NCBI RefSeq assembly: GCF_002243645.1
Contig: NZ_CP017704.1
Coordinates: 1,155,501-1,219,500 of the forward strand
Length of the DNA: 64,000 nucleotides
Direction: 5' to 3'
Source: Peribacillus simplex NBRC 15720 = DSM 1321
GTDB taxonomy: Bacteria; Bacillota; Bacilli; Bacillales; DSM-1321
Shown here: one piece after another, positions 55,108-63,768 of the stretch
How positions within the stretch are numbered: the first letter of the stretch is position 1
Layout: each line of letters starts with the position of its first letter
Notes under the pieces: generated by a model
Told to the model about the DNA's origin: nothing
The model's input: only the letters and a program-made list of their open reading frames with translations
Databases searched by the model: none
Made by a program: the position numbers and the translations under genes

Positions 55108-55267
55108 CAAAAATAAAAGCCCCTTCTAATTCAAGAAGAGGCTGACAGTGTCCGTACGGCTCTTCTTATCTTCCAAGCATACGCTTGTTGGATTTAGCAC
55201 AGTTCCCAAAACGGGTCCGCTGCCGAGGTTTCATTGGGCCAAGTCCCTCCACCTCTCTGGATAAGAA
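55108..55267 (-). promoter_or_regulatory. SAM-I (S-box) riboswitch with terminator
   Basis: On the minus strand, P1 is TTCTTATC (55267-55260) with GATAAGAA (55170-55163). Inside are AGAGAGGTGGAGGGA, GGCCCAATGAAACC and TCGGCAGCGG, the conserved SAM-I core. A terminator follows (stem 55143-55134 with 55127-55118, one G-U pair, then a U-rich tail). The 3' side of P1 continues as AAGAAGAG, which can instead pair with the terminator arm CTCTTCTT as antiterminator. High SAM should switch transcription off. The only downstream genes are the FbpA-like and Spo0E-like ones. Confidence 0.92.
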
Positions 55268-55426
55268 TTCGATATATAAATGATGTAGACATGATTTTAT
55301 CCTAATAATCATCAAAAGTCAATTACCTGGTTCTCCCTTTTTTCCTGGACATAAAGTGATTGCTCTTTCAAATACGGGTTGCATTTTCTTGTCTTTCTGA
55401 TATGATGTCAGTAATTACATACAATT

Positions 55427-55584
55427 CACACCACTAGGGGAGTCTTTTTTTAAGACTGAGATGGAATTAGTTCCGGACCCTTTGAACCTGAACCGGCTCA
55501 TACCGGCGGAGGGAAGTGGATGATATCGTCCATTTACAGGCTATATCCATCTACCCCGTTCCGTATTCAGGAACGGGTTTTTTT
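55427..55584 (+). promoter_or_regulatory. TPP (thi-box) riboswitch with terminator
   Basis: P1 arms CCACT (55431) and AGTGG (55515) enclose ACTAGGGGAGTC, GACTGAGATGG, ACCCTTTGAACCTGAACCGG and ACCGGCGGAGGGAAG, the thi-box core. The terminator is CCCGTTCC (55555-55562) with GGAACGGG (55570-55577) and seven T. Thiamine pyrophosphate should stop transcription into the tenA operon. Confidence 0.95.
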
Positions 55585-55620
55585 ATTTACAAGGGGATCC
55601 ATTCTAAAGGAGGATGAACA

Positions 55621-56310
55621 ATGGAGAATACTAAATTAGAAACATTCAGTGATAGACTGCATGCACGGGCAAAAGAGATTTGGAAAAGGAACCATTCACA
55701 TCCCTTTGTCCAGGCAATTGGAAACGGCACTCTTCCTGAAAAGAAATTTGCCTATTACCTGAAGCAGGACTATATCTATCTCATGGATTATTCCAAGCTC
55801 TTTGCTTTAGGTGTCATCAAAGCTCATAACATCGAAACCATGGCAAAGTTTGCGAGTATTTTAAATGAAACCCTTCAAGTGGAAATGGATATTCATCGGC
55901 ATTATGCCTCCGAATTCGGGATCAGTTCCAAGGAATTGGAAGATACAGAACCTACTCCAACCACTCTAGCCTATACAGGTTACATGCTAAATGCAGCTCA
56001 GCATGGGACTTTGGCAGACTTGATCGCCTGTCTCCTGCCTTGCGCTTGGGATTATTATGAAATCGGTTTGCTATTAAAAGAACAAAATGGAGCAGCATTG
56101 GAGAACAATCGCTATGCAGATTGGATAAGGTCCTATTCATCTCCTGAATTCGGGGAAGCACACAAGTGGCTGATCGCTTTGTTGGAAGAATTGACGGAAG
56201 GGATGCCAGAAAAGGAACTTCTTAGATTAGAAAAGCACTTTTTGGTTACTTCCCGATATGAATATTTATTCTGGGATATGGTTCAAAATGAGCAGGATTG
56301 GCCACTGTAG
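55621..56310 (+). CDS. tenA: Thiaminase II / aminopyrimidine aminohydrolase
   Basis: Salvages the pyrimidine part of degraded thiamine by deaminating aminomethyl-HMP to HMP. The 229 residues include FAYYLKQDYIYLMDYSKLFA, ACLLPCAWDYYEIG with the catalytic cysteine, and FWDMVQNEQDWP at the end. First gene after the TPP riboswitch, with AAAGGAGG before the ATG. Confidence 0.95.
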   Translation: MENTKLETFSDRLHARAKEIWKRNHSHPFVQAIGNGTLPEKKFAYYLKQDYIYLMDYSKLFALGVIKAHNIETMAKFASILNETLQVEMDIHRHYASEFGISSKELEDTEPTPTTLAYTGYMLNAAQHGTLADLIACLLPCAWDYYEIGLLLKEQNGAALENNRYADWIRSYSSPEFGEAHKWLIALLEELTEGMPEKELLRLEKHFLVTSRYEYLFWDMVQNEQDWPL

Positions 56311-56319
56311 GTCGTTGAC

Positions 56320-56847
56320 ATGATGATAAATCCTATCAAGAAACTGACGTTGACTGCAATGATCACGGCTATAACGACGCTGACCAGTTCATTTATTTTC
56401 ATCCCTGCAGGATTTGCAAAGGTCTTTCCTATTCAGCATCTGGCAAATGTCCTGACTGCCGTTCTATTAGGGCCTGCTTATGCTGTGACTCAAGCCTTTT
56501 TAGTATCCATCATTAGAAACATGTCTGGTACCGGTTCAATTTTCGCCTTTCCCGGCAGCATGATCGGTGCACTTTTGGCTGCCATCCTTTATCGAAAAAC
56601 ACAAAGCTTAAAATTCGCTTGCTTAGGGGAAGTGATCGGGACCGGCATTCTCGGTTCCCTAGCCTGTTATCCACTTGCCATCCTCCTATTGGGAGAAAAA
56701 GCTGCTCTTTTTGGTTTTTTACCGGCTTTTATGCTCAGTTCATTCGCAGGTGCGATTTTAGCTTTCATATTACTTAAAATACTTCTAAAAAATAATTATA
56801 TGAAGGGGTTTTTTTATGAAAACAGCATTAACCATCGCAGGCTCTGA
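56320..56847 (+). CDS. thiW: ECF transporter S component ThiW
   Basis: Membrane substrate-capture subunit of 175 residues and five or six helices for a thiazole precursor. It uses a shared ECF energising module encoded elsewhere. [37 protein letters not shown] and [18 protein letters not shown] match ThiW. It starts nine bases after tenA with a weak ribosome site, so coupling is likely. Its 3' end overlaps thiD by 32 bases. Confidence 0.9.
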   Translation: MMINPIKKLTLTAMITAITTLTSSFIFIPAGFAKVFPIQHLANVLTAVLLGPAYAVTQAFLVSIIRNMSGTGSIFAFPGSMIGALLAAILYRKTQSLKFACLGEVIGTGILGSLACYPLAILLLGEKAALFGFLPAFMLSSFAGAILAFILLKILLKNNYMKGFFYENSINHRRL

Positions 56848-57622
56848 TTCAGGGGGCGGTGCTGGAATACAAGCGGATCTAAAAACATTTTCTGCACATG
56901 GTGTCTTTGGGATGTCTGCCATCACAGCCGTAACCGCACAAAATACAATGGAAGTCCGTTCAGTACAGCCAATTGAAACAGCTATCATATCAGATCAAAT
57001 TGCTGCTATCTTTGAAGATATTCCTGTCGATGCAGTAAAAATAGGCATGCTTGGATCAAAAGAAATAGTGGAAACAGTCGCTGCGTCCCTTAAAACCTTC
57101 ATGCCTGCCATCGTTATCCTTGACCCTGTCATGATTTCCAAAAGCGGCCACCATTTGCTCGACGAAAAAGCTGTCTCTGCCTTAAAAATGGATTTGCTTC
57201 CGCTTGCAACACTTGTAACCCCAAATGTACCGGAAGCGGAAGTACTTACAGGTTTGTCGATTCGGACGGAACAAGATTTCTACAGGGCATGCATTTCGAT
57301 ACAAGAAATGGGTCCCAAAGCCGTTCTACTTAAAGGAGGCCATGCAGCAGGAAATCCAAATGATCTTTTTTATGATGGGACTGACTTCCATTGGATCAGG
57401 GGAGAGCGCATTCATACAAAAAACACTCATGGTACAGGCTGTACCCTATCATCCGCCATTACATCAAACCTGGCAAACGGACTGCCATTGCAAGTGTCGA
57501 TCGAACTGGCCAAGACCTATATTTCTGAAGCGATACGCAATAGCTTTTCAATTGGTAAAGGTCATGGACCTGTCCATCATTTTCATTCATTTTCAAAAAA
57601 AGAACGGAGTGACTTAGTATGA
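56816..57622 (+). CDS. thiD: Hydroxymethylpyrimidine/phosphomethylpyrimidine kinase
   Basis: Phosphorylates HMP twice to HMP-PP. It is a ribokinase-fold protein of 268 residues: [46 protein letters not shown] and the anion hole/catalytic [17 protein letters not shown] precedes the ATG. Its stop overlaps the thiM start (ATGA). Confidence 0.95.
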   Translation: MKTALTIAGSDSGGGAGIQADLKTFSAHGVFGMSAITAVTAQNTMEVRSVQPIETAIISDQIAAIFEDIPVDAVKIGMLGSKEIVETVAASLKTFMPAIVILDPVMISKSGHHLLDEKAVSALKMDLLPLATLVTPNVPEAEVLTGLSIRTEQDFYRACISIQEMGPKAVLLKGGHAAGNPNDLFYDGTDFHWIRGERIHTKNTHGTGCTLSSAITSNLANGLPLQVSIELAKTYISEAIRNSFSIGKGHGPVHHFHSFSKKERSDLV

Positions 57623-58434
57623 AGGTTTCTGCAGCTGATTTATTCGTGAAGGTTAGAGAAAGAAAACCACTCGTTCACCAAATCACCAACTTTGTTACGG
57701 TCAACGACTGTGCAAATGCCACCCTTGCCATCGGTGGTTCACCAGTAATGACATCGAGCCCAAGAGAAGTGGCGGATATGGTCAAATTAGCAGATGCATT
57801 GGTCCTGAATTTCGGTACGATCGATGATAAAGCCTTGGAAGCAATGGAGATTGCCGGTAAGACGGCAAATGCCCTGGATATCCCGGTCATTTTGGACCCG
57901 GTTGGAGTTGGTGCCACCTCCTATCGTACAGAGCAGGTCAAAGAGCTCCTAAGTAAGGTTACTTTCCAAATCATTCGCGGAAATGCGAGTGAGATCCTTT
58001 CATTGATGGGTGGGGATACCGTTACACGCGGGGTGGATTCGGGGGAACTTGCGATTAGCAATGCAGAGCTGGCTGCACGAGCGGCAAATAAATTGAATAG
58101 TATCGTCGTGGTCAGCGGAGCTAGGGATGCGGTCAGCGATGGAAAACATACGTCCATCATCGACAATGGGAACCTCCTATTAACAAATGTTACAGGTACC
58201 GGTTGCATGTCCACTGCTCTAATCGGCACTTTTTCCGGAGTCACTGATGATTTCTATTCTGCGGCAATTGCCGGTATCTCAACCATGAGTATTTCAGGGG
58301 AACTAGCTGCTGCAAACCTTCAAAAAGATGAAGGAACAGGGACGTTTCGTGTGCGATTAATCGATGCAATATCGAGAATGGATAAGGAAATCTGGATGCA
58401 TGAGGTGAAAATAAATGAAGAAGTCCCAAATTGA
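57619..58434 (+). CDS. thiM: Hydroxyethylthiazole kinase
   Basis: Phosphorylates the thiazole alcohol THZ, the salvage route to the thiazole half. HQITNFVTVNDCANATLAIG, SPVMTSSPREVADM and NVTGTGCMSTALIG are ThiM motifs with the catalytic cysteine in GTGCM. It has 271 residues. GGAGTGA precedes the ATG; it overlaps thiE by 20 bases. Confidence 0.95.
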   Translation: MKVSAADLFVKVRERKPLVHQITNFVTVNDCANATLAIGGSPVMTSSPREVADMVKLADALVLNFGTIDDKALEAMEIAGKTANALDIPVILDPVGVGATSYRTEQVKELLSKVTFQIIRGNASEILSLMGGDTVTRGVDSGELAISNAELAARAANKLNSIVVVSGARDAVSDGKHTSIIDNGNLLLTNVTGTGCMSTALIGTFSGVTDDFYSAAIAGISTMSISGELAAANLQKDEGTGTFRVRLIDAISRMDKEIWMHEVKINEEVPN

Positions 58435-59047
58435 TTTAAGTCTGTATTTAGTTACTGAAGAGTCCATAGCATTAGAAAAATTGACCAAAATAATTGCAGA
58501 ATCGGTTTCAGGAGGAGTCTCGATTGTACAACTTAGAGAGAAAAATAATTCCTCACTCTCCTTTTATAAAAAAGCTTCTGCATTAAAACAGTTATTGAAC
58601 GAGCTGTCCATTCCCCTTATCATCAATGACCGGGTGGATATAGCACTTGCGGTTGCAGCGGACGGAATTCATATTGGGCAAGATGACCTTCCACTGCCTG
58701 TCGTCAAACAAATGGTTCCTGAAGATATGATTGTCGGTGTATCTGTCTCCACTCTTGAAGAAGCTCTCGAAGCTGAACGAAATGGAGCAGACTATGTCGG
58801 AGTCGGTTCCGTTTTCCCTACCAAGACCAAAAAAGATGCAACTCTTATGGCAATTGGGGATCTGGAGGAAATTTGTCGAAGCGTATCAATTCCCGCCGTA
58901 GCAATTGGGGGTATCACTGCCGATAACATTTCCGCTCTTTCTAATAGCGGGTTATCCGGTACCGCAGTCGTCTCGGCCATCATGAATGCAGATAGTCCGA
59001 AGACTGCCTCCGAATCCCTTTTAAAAATAATAAAAGACTTTAAATAA
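58415..59047 (+). CDS. thiE: Thiamine-phosphate synthase
   Basis: Joins HMP-PP and thiazole phosphate to thiamine phosphate. TIM barrel of 210 residues: SIVQLREKNNS, LIINDRVDIALAVAADGIHI, GQDDLP, GADYVGVGSVFPTKTK and AIGGITADNI. GAGGTGA precedes the ATG. Last gene of the operon. With thiD and thiM it rebuilds thiamine from imported parts; de novo genes thiC and thiG are not in this window. Confidence 0.95.
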   Translation: MKKSQIDLSLYLVTEESIALEKLTKIIAESVSGGVSIVQLREKNNSSLSFYKKASALKQLLNELSIPLIINDRVDIALAVAADGIHIGQDDLPLPVVKQMVPEDMIVGVSVSTLEEALEAERNGADYVGVGSVFPTKTKKDATLMAIGDLEEICRSVSIPAVAIGGITADNISALSNSGLSGTAVVSAIMNADSPKTASESLLKIIKDFK

Positions 59048-59089
59048 ACAAAAGGAAGGGGACTGAATACAGTCCCCTTCCTTTTGTTT
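59046..59089. terminator. Bidirectional terminator between thiE and niaP
   Basis: Perfect 20-bp stem (59046-59065 with 59070-59089) and four-base loop. It overlaps the niaP stop codon. Confidence 0.92.
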
Positions 59090-60293
59090 ATGTCAAAACG
59101 GTATTCTTTGTTTCCTTGCCAAAAGCTACGGCAACTGCACCCACTAGAATAGCAATTGTAAATAGGGTGAAAATCGATGAAATCGGGGTGTCTGCGGCAA
59201 CTAAATACCCTACAAGCAACGGTCCCAGGACACCGCCAATCCTCCCGATCCCTGCAGCTAACCCAGCACCTGTACCACGAACTGCTGTTGGATACTGCTC
59301 AGGTGTATACGCATAAAGTGCACCCCATGCCCCTAGGTTGAAGAAAGATAGGAACATCCCGGAAACTATCAGCAGTGCTAACCCCTCTGCCGATCCAAAG
59401 AAAAAGGCACTGACGGCCGTTCCAATTAAGTATGTGATCAAAACGAATTTACGTCCCATCTTCTCTATCAGCCATGCAGCTGAAAAATAGCCCGGAAGCT
59501 GTGCAAGCGTCATGATCAAAACATATTCAAAGCTTTGAATCATGCTGAAGCCTTTTAGGACCATCACACTTGGCAGCCATAAAAACATCCCGTAATAAGA
59601 AAAGACCACGCAAAACCATAGAATCCACAATACAAGGGTCTGACGTGAGTATTCCTTTTTCCAGACACTTTTCATATTGCTTAATACAGATGGTCTCTGC
59701 TTTTTTTCAAGTTCCGTATACTTCGGTGAATCCGGCAGTTTCAAGCGCAGATACAGCGCATATAAAGCTGGAACTGCGCTCAATAACAATGCAACCCGCC
59801 AACCATAAGCCGGAATGATGAAATAGGATATGAGTGCTGCCAAAATCCAGCCAACTGCCCAAAAACTTTCAAGAAGGACGACGACCCTTCCCCTTTTACT
59901 CGCTTCAACGCTTTCAGAGACCAATGTCGATGCAACCGGAAGTTCTCCTCCAAGTCCCATTCCAATCAAAAATCGCAGTATCAAGAACAAGCTAAGTGTA
60001 CTGACTGCTGCAGAAAGGCCACTTGCGATTGAAAACAATAATAATGTAATAATAAAGACATTCTTTCGTCCTACCCTGTCGGCCATCGCACCAAAGAAAA
60101 CTGCTCCAACAGCCATTCCTATAGAGTTTATGCTCCCAATCCAGCCAACCTGCTCACTGGTTAAGTTCCATTCCTGTTTTAATGCAACAATGATGAAAGA
60201 AAGCATACCTACATCAAGTGCATCGAACATCCATCCAAGACCCGCAACACCAAGTAACTTACGCTGCGATATCATTTTTGCATTATTTCCCAT
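59088..60293 (-). CDS. niaP: Niacin permease NiaP (MFS)
   Basis: Twelve-helix sugar-porter-like MFS protein of 401 residues, proposed importer of nicotinate. GWMFDALDVGMLSFI, GAMADRVGRKNVFI, FLIGMGLGGELPVASTLVSE and YAYTPEQYPTAVRGTGAG closely resemble Bacillus subtilis NiaP (YceI) as I remember it. The ATG at 60293 follows AGGAGG by five bases and gives the family start MGNN. The open frame extends to 60344. Confidence 0.9.
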   Translation of the reverse strand: MGNNAKMISQRKLLGVAGLGWMFDALDVGMLSFIIVALKQEWNLTSEQVGWIGSINSIGMAVGAVFFGAMADRVGRKNVFIITLLLFSIASGLSAAVSTLSLFLILRFLIGMGLGGELPVASTLVSESVEASKRGRVVVLLESFWAVGWILAALISYFIIPAYGWRVALLLSAVPALYALYLRLKLPDSPKYTELEKKQRPSVLSNMKSVWKKEYSRQTLVLWILWFCVVFSYYGMFLWLPSVMVLKGFSMIQSFEYVLIMTLAQLPGYFSAAWLIEKMGRKFVLITYLIGTAVSAFFFGSAEGLALLIVSGMFLSFFNLGAWGALYAYTPEQYPTAVRGTGAGLAAGIGRIGGVLGPLLVGYLVAADTPISSIFTLFTIAILVGAVAVAFGKETKNTVLT

Positions 60294-60563
60294 ATATTCC
60301 TCCTGAAGAACTTTAGACCTTCTTGTTATTTTATCCTTATTCATTTTAACTATTAACTTTCATTTTTGCTATAGTAATTACACATGTCATGACAAAAAAT
60401 ATCTCATTTTTAAAATGATGAAGAAATCTTGGTTATTCTGTCGAATGTTATAGATTGAATATTCCCTTTTTTTCATTTATCATAAAAATTGGCATAAATC
60501 ATAGCGTTAACAATAAGTCATCATGTTTTGCCCAAGATAATCATTTAATTCAGGAGGGTAATT
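60294..60563. other. Divergent intergenic region niaP-dhaS
   Basis: About 270 AT-rich bases with the two divergent promoters. No NiaR-type palindrome could be marked with confidence. Confidence 0.4.
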
Positions 60564-62051
60564 ATGACAAATCTAACGTTAGAAGTAAGTGGAAAGCTGC
60601 AAAAATTTTTAACAGGACCAAAAAAGCTCTATATTAATGGTCAGTTTGTAGAAAGTGCTTCAAAAAAAACCTTCTCCACTCCTAATCCTGCTACAGGACA
60701 AAAACTTGCCGATGTTTATGAAGCTGATAAAGAGGATATCGACTTAGCTGTCAAAGCTGCACGCAAAGCATTCGATGAGGGGCCTTGGTCAAGAATGAGC
60801 GCAGCTGCACGCAGTAGGCTTATGTATAAACTTGCCGATTTAATGGAAGAAAATAAAACTGAACTTGCTCAATTGGAAACGTTGGATAATGGTAAACCAA
60901 TCAGTGAAACTACCAATGCCGACATTCCTTTAGCTATAGAACATATGAGATATTTTGCTGGCTGGTCCACCAAGATTGTTGGACAGACCATTCCGGTTAG
61001 CGGAAATTACTTTAACTACACGAAACACGAGGCTGTTGGTGTTGTAGGCCAAATCATCCCATGGAACTTTCCGCTTCTTATGGCGATGTGGAAACTGGGA
61101 GCGGCACTTGCTACAGGTTGTACGGTCATATTAAAGCCTGCTGAGCAAACACCGCTTTCCGCTCTTTACCTGGCTGATTTATTGGCTGAAGCCGGTTTCC
61201 CTGATGGAGTAGTCAATATCGTTCCCGGTTTTGGTGAAACCGCTGGACAAGCACTTGTCGACCATCCGCAAGTAAATAAAATTGCATTTACCGGTTCGAC
61301 CGAAGTTGGAAAATTGATCATGCGTTCCGCTTCATATTCATTGAAACGTGTCACATTGGAACTTGGAGGGAAATCTCCAAACATCATCCTACCTGATGCG
61401 GATTTCTCAAAAGCCATCCCTGGAGCTTTGAATGGGGTCATGTTTAACCAAGGGCAGGTATGCTGTGCCGGTTCAAGGGTTTATATTCAAAAGAAACATT
61501 ATGATAATGTTGTTGCCGATATGGCCAGCCATGCAAAAAACATCAAACAAGGGGCAGGATTAGATCCAAGTACTCAAATTGGACCGCTTGTTTCCCAGGA
61601 GCAGCAAAATCGGGTAATGGGCTATATTGAAAAAGGGAAAAACGAGGGTGCGGAAGTTCTTGTCGGCGGAAATAAACCGGGTGAACAAGGCTACTTTGTT
61701 TCTCCTACTATATTCGCTGGTGTTGAAGAGGATATGACGATTGCTAAAGAAGAGATTTTCGGGCCGGTCATAGCTGCAATGCCATTCGAGGATTTAGATG
61801 ATGTCATTAACCGTGCAAATGCCAGTGAATATGGGTTGGCTGCCGGCTTATGGACAAGCGATATAGCCAATGCCCATTATGTTGCAGGAAAACTCCGTGC
61901 CGGTACAGTGTGGGTGAACTGTTATAACGCGTTCGACGCAGCTTCCCCGTTCGGCGGTTACAAACAATCCGGAATCGGACGTGAAATGGGATCTTATGCA
62001 CTGGACAACTATTCTGAAGTGAAAAGCGTTTGGATTAATTTGGGTAAGTGA
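60564..62051 (+). CDS. dhaS: Aldehyde dehydrogenase, DhaS type
   Basis: NAD-dependent aldehyde dehydrogenase of 495 residues, the same length as Bacillus DhaS. QIIPWNFPLLMAMWKLGAAL, FTGSTEVGKLIM, LELGGKSPNIIL (general base) and NQGQVCCAGSRVY (nucleophile cysteine) are intact, as is PFGGYKQSGIGREMG. CAGGAGGG precedes the ATG. Single-gene unit. Confidence 0.92.
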   Translation: MTNLTLEVSGKLQKFLTGPKKLYINGQFVESASKKTFSTPNPATGQKLADVYEADKEDIDLAVKAARKAFDEGPWSRMSAAARSRLMYKLADLMEENKTELAQLETLDNGKPISETTNADIPLAIEHMRYFAGWSTKIVGQTIPVSGNYFNYTKHEAVGVVGQIIPWNFPLLMAMWKLGAALATGCTVILKPAEQTPLSALYLADLLAEAGFPDGVVNIVPGFGETAGQALVDHPQVNKIAFTGSTEVGKLIMRSASYSLKRVTLELGGKSPNIILPDADFSKAIPGALNGVMFNQGQVCCAGSRVYIQKKHYDNVVADMASHAKNIKQGAGLDPSTQIGPLVSQEQQNRVMGYIEKGKNEGAEVLVGGNKPGEQGYFVSPTIFAGVEEDMTIAKEEIFGPVIAAMPFEDLDDVINRANASEYGLAAGLWTSDIANAHYVAGKLRAGTVWVNCYNAFDAASPFGGYKQSGIGREMGSYALDNYSEVKSVWINLGK

Positions 62052-62066
62052 GTTTTTGACTATTAA

Positions 62067-62095
62067 GAAGAGGGTCTCAAAGAGGCCCTCTTTCT
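62067..62095 (+). terminator. Terminator after dhaS
   Basis: GAGGGTCTC / GAGGCCCTC (one G-T pair) with loop AAA, flanked by AAGA and TTTCTTT. Confidence 0.82.
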
Positions 62096-62099
62096 TTCA

Positions 62100-62431
62100 G
62101 TCCATTGATTCACTGTGCCAAATAATTAAATTATGCAACTATTCAAACCTTTTCAATAGTCTTTCCTTCTATAATTTTGGTAGAATGCAAGATAGGCAAA
62201 CCGGCTGCGGCTTGAGCTGGCTGGGGAGGTTATGTGCTCATACGATAATGATGCCGGGGTTGGTAAAGTGATTGAACCTAAACTGATCCGAATTGATTTC
62301 GGCTCCTTGACAGTTACAAAGAACTCCTTCGTTTAATTAACTATAAGTTTTCACAAACGATGTAAAAAGTTTCTTTTTTATAGAACAATAAGTACAATTA
62401 TAAATGTAGAAAATGGAAAAGGAGTTTTGAA
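62100..62431. other. Intergenic region dhaS-ampS
   Basis: About 330 bases. A GC-richer block at about 62200-62260 stands out from the AT-rich surroundings and is preceded by an extended -10-like TGGTAGAAT. It holds one short open frame, listed separately. No known RNA class was recognised. Confidence 0.4.
62232..62336 (+). CDS. Possible 34-residue protein, unknown
   Basis: MCSYDNDAGVGKVIEPKLIR then IDFGSLTVTKNSFV, ending in TAA. The composition looks like real protein, and the frame stays open upstream to a TAG at about 62196. GGGGAGG lies only two bases before the ATG, too close for a normal start. It may therefore start differently or be the end of a lost gene. Confidence 0.3.
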   Translation: MCSYDNDAGVGKVIEPKLIRIDFGSLTVTKNSFV

Positions 62432-63667
62432 ATGATGAGTGATTTTCAAACGAATTTAGAAAAATATGCAGAACTTGCCGTAAAAGTCGGCGTAAACATC
62501 CAACAAGATCAAACGCTGGTCGTAAACACAACATTAGAGGGTGCTGACCTTGTGCGTCTCATTGTAAAGAAAGCATATGAAAACGGTGCGCGCAATGTCA
62601 TTGTTAATTGGAATGACGATATCGTTTCACGCACTAAATATGAACTCGCTCCCGATGAGGTGTTCCACGAGTATCCAAAGTGGCGTGCAGAAGAAACGAT
62701 CGAACTTGCAGAAAACGGAGCTGCTTATCTATCCGTCATCTCCTCCAGCCCAGACTTATTGAAAGGTGTAAAGCCTGAAAGGATTGCCAACTTCCAAAAA
62801 GCATCCGGGACTGCACTGAAAAAGTGGCGTCAGTATATGCAATCCGATAAAGTTAGCTGGTCCATAGTCGCCGTCCCTTCAAAAGCTTGGGCCGATAAAG
62901 TATTCCCTGAAGAGGCAGAAGGAAAACGCATTGATATGCTATGGGAAGCCATTTTCAAAGCTGTTCGTGTTGATGTGAAGGATCCTGTAGAGGCCTGGAA
63001 AAAACACGATGATACCCTGCATGAAAAGGTTGATTATTTAAATGACAAGCATTACCAAAAATTGCATTACACGGCTCCTGGAACTGACCTGACAATTGAG
63101 TTACCTGACAAACATCTTTGGGTCGGAGCAGGAAGCGTTAACGTACAGGGTCATGAATTCATGGCTAACATGCCGACCGAAGAAGTGTTTACGGTTCCAT
63201 TGAAAACAGGTGTTAATGGTACAGTTTCCAGTACTAAACCCCTTAGTTACGGCGGAAACATCATTAATAATTTTTCTGTGACCTTTAAGGAAGGACGGAT
63301 CATTGAAGTAAAAGCTGAAGAAGGGGAAGAAATCCTAAAACAATTGGTTGAAACGGATGAAGGTTCACACTATCTTGGTGAAGTGGCACTTGTTCCATTC
63401 AACTCACCAATTTCCCAATCGAATGTTTTATTCTTCAATACATTATTCGATGAAAACGCATCAAACCATCTCGCTATCGGCAGTTCCTATGCTTTCTGTA
63501 TTGAAGGCGGAAAAAACATGAGTCCAGAAGAGCTTGCAGAAAATGGACTGAATGAAAGCCTTACACATGTCGATTTCATGATTGGATCAGAGAAAATGAA
63601 CATCGACGGCATCAAACAGGACGGCTCTTCGGAACCTGTCTTCCGTAATGGGGATTGGGCGTTTTAA
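62432..63667 (+). CDS. ampS: M29 family aminopeptidase (AmpS)
   Basis: Metal-dependent cytoplasmic aminopeptidase of 411 residues, active as a dimer. Metal and catalytic residues lie in YLGEVALVPFNSPIS, ENASNHLAIGSSYAFCIEGG and LTHVDFMIGSEKMNIDG. AAAAGGAG precedes the first of two adjacent ATG codons by seven bases. Single-gene unit with a terminator. Confidence 0.93.
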   Translation: MMSDFQTNLEKYAELAVKVGVNIQQDQTLVVNTTLEGADLVRLIVKKAYENGARNVIVNWNDDIVSRTKYELAPDEVFHEYPKWRAEETIELAENGAAYLSVISSSPDLLKGVKPERIANFQKASGTALKKWRQYMQSDKVSWSIVAVPSKAWADKVFPEEAEGKRIDMLWEAIFKAVRVDVKDPVEAWKKHDDTLHEKVDYLNDKHYQKLHYTAPGTDLTIELPDKHLWVGAGSVNVQGHEFMANMPTEEVFTVPLKTGVNGTVSSTKPLSYGGNIINNFSVTFKEGRIIEVKAEEGEEILKQLVETDEGSHYLGEVALVPFNSPISQSNVLFFNTLFDENASNHLAIGSSYAFCIEGGKNMSPEELAENGLNESLTHVDFMIGSEKMNIDGIKQDGSSEPVFRNGDWAF

Positions 63668-63715
63668 TTAACTGACATTAAGCGTCCATCACTTGAAAAC
63701 CTTCATTTAATTCAT

Positions 63716-63759
63716 AGCCACGTGTTTCCTGTATACTAGGGAACATGTGGCTGTTTTTT
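63716..63759 (+). terminator. Terminator after ampS
   Basis: AGCCAC and GTGGCT with inner GTTTCC/GGGAAC pairing, then GTTTTTT. Confidence 0.82.
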
Positions 63760-63768
63760 CATGCCCCG

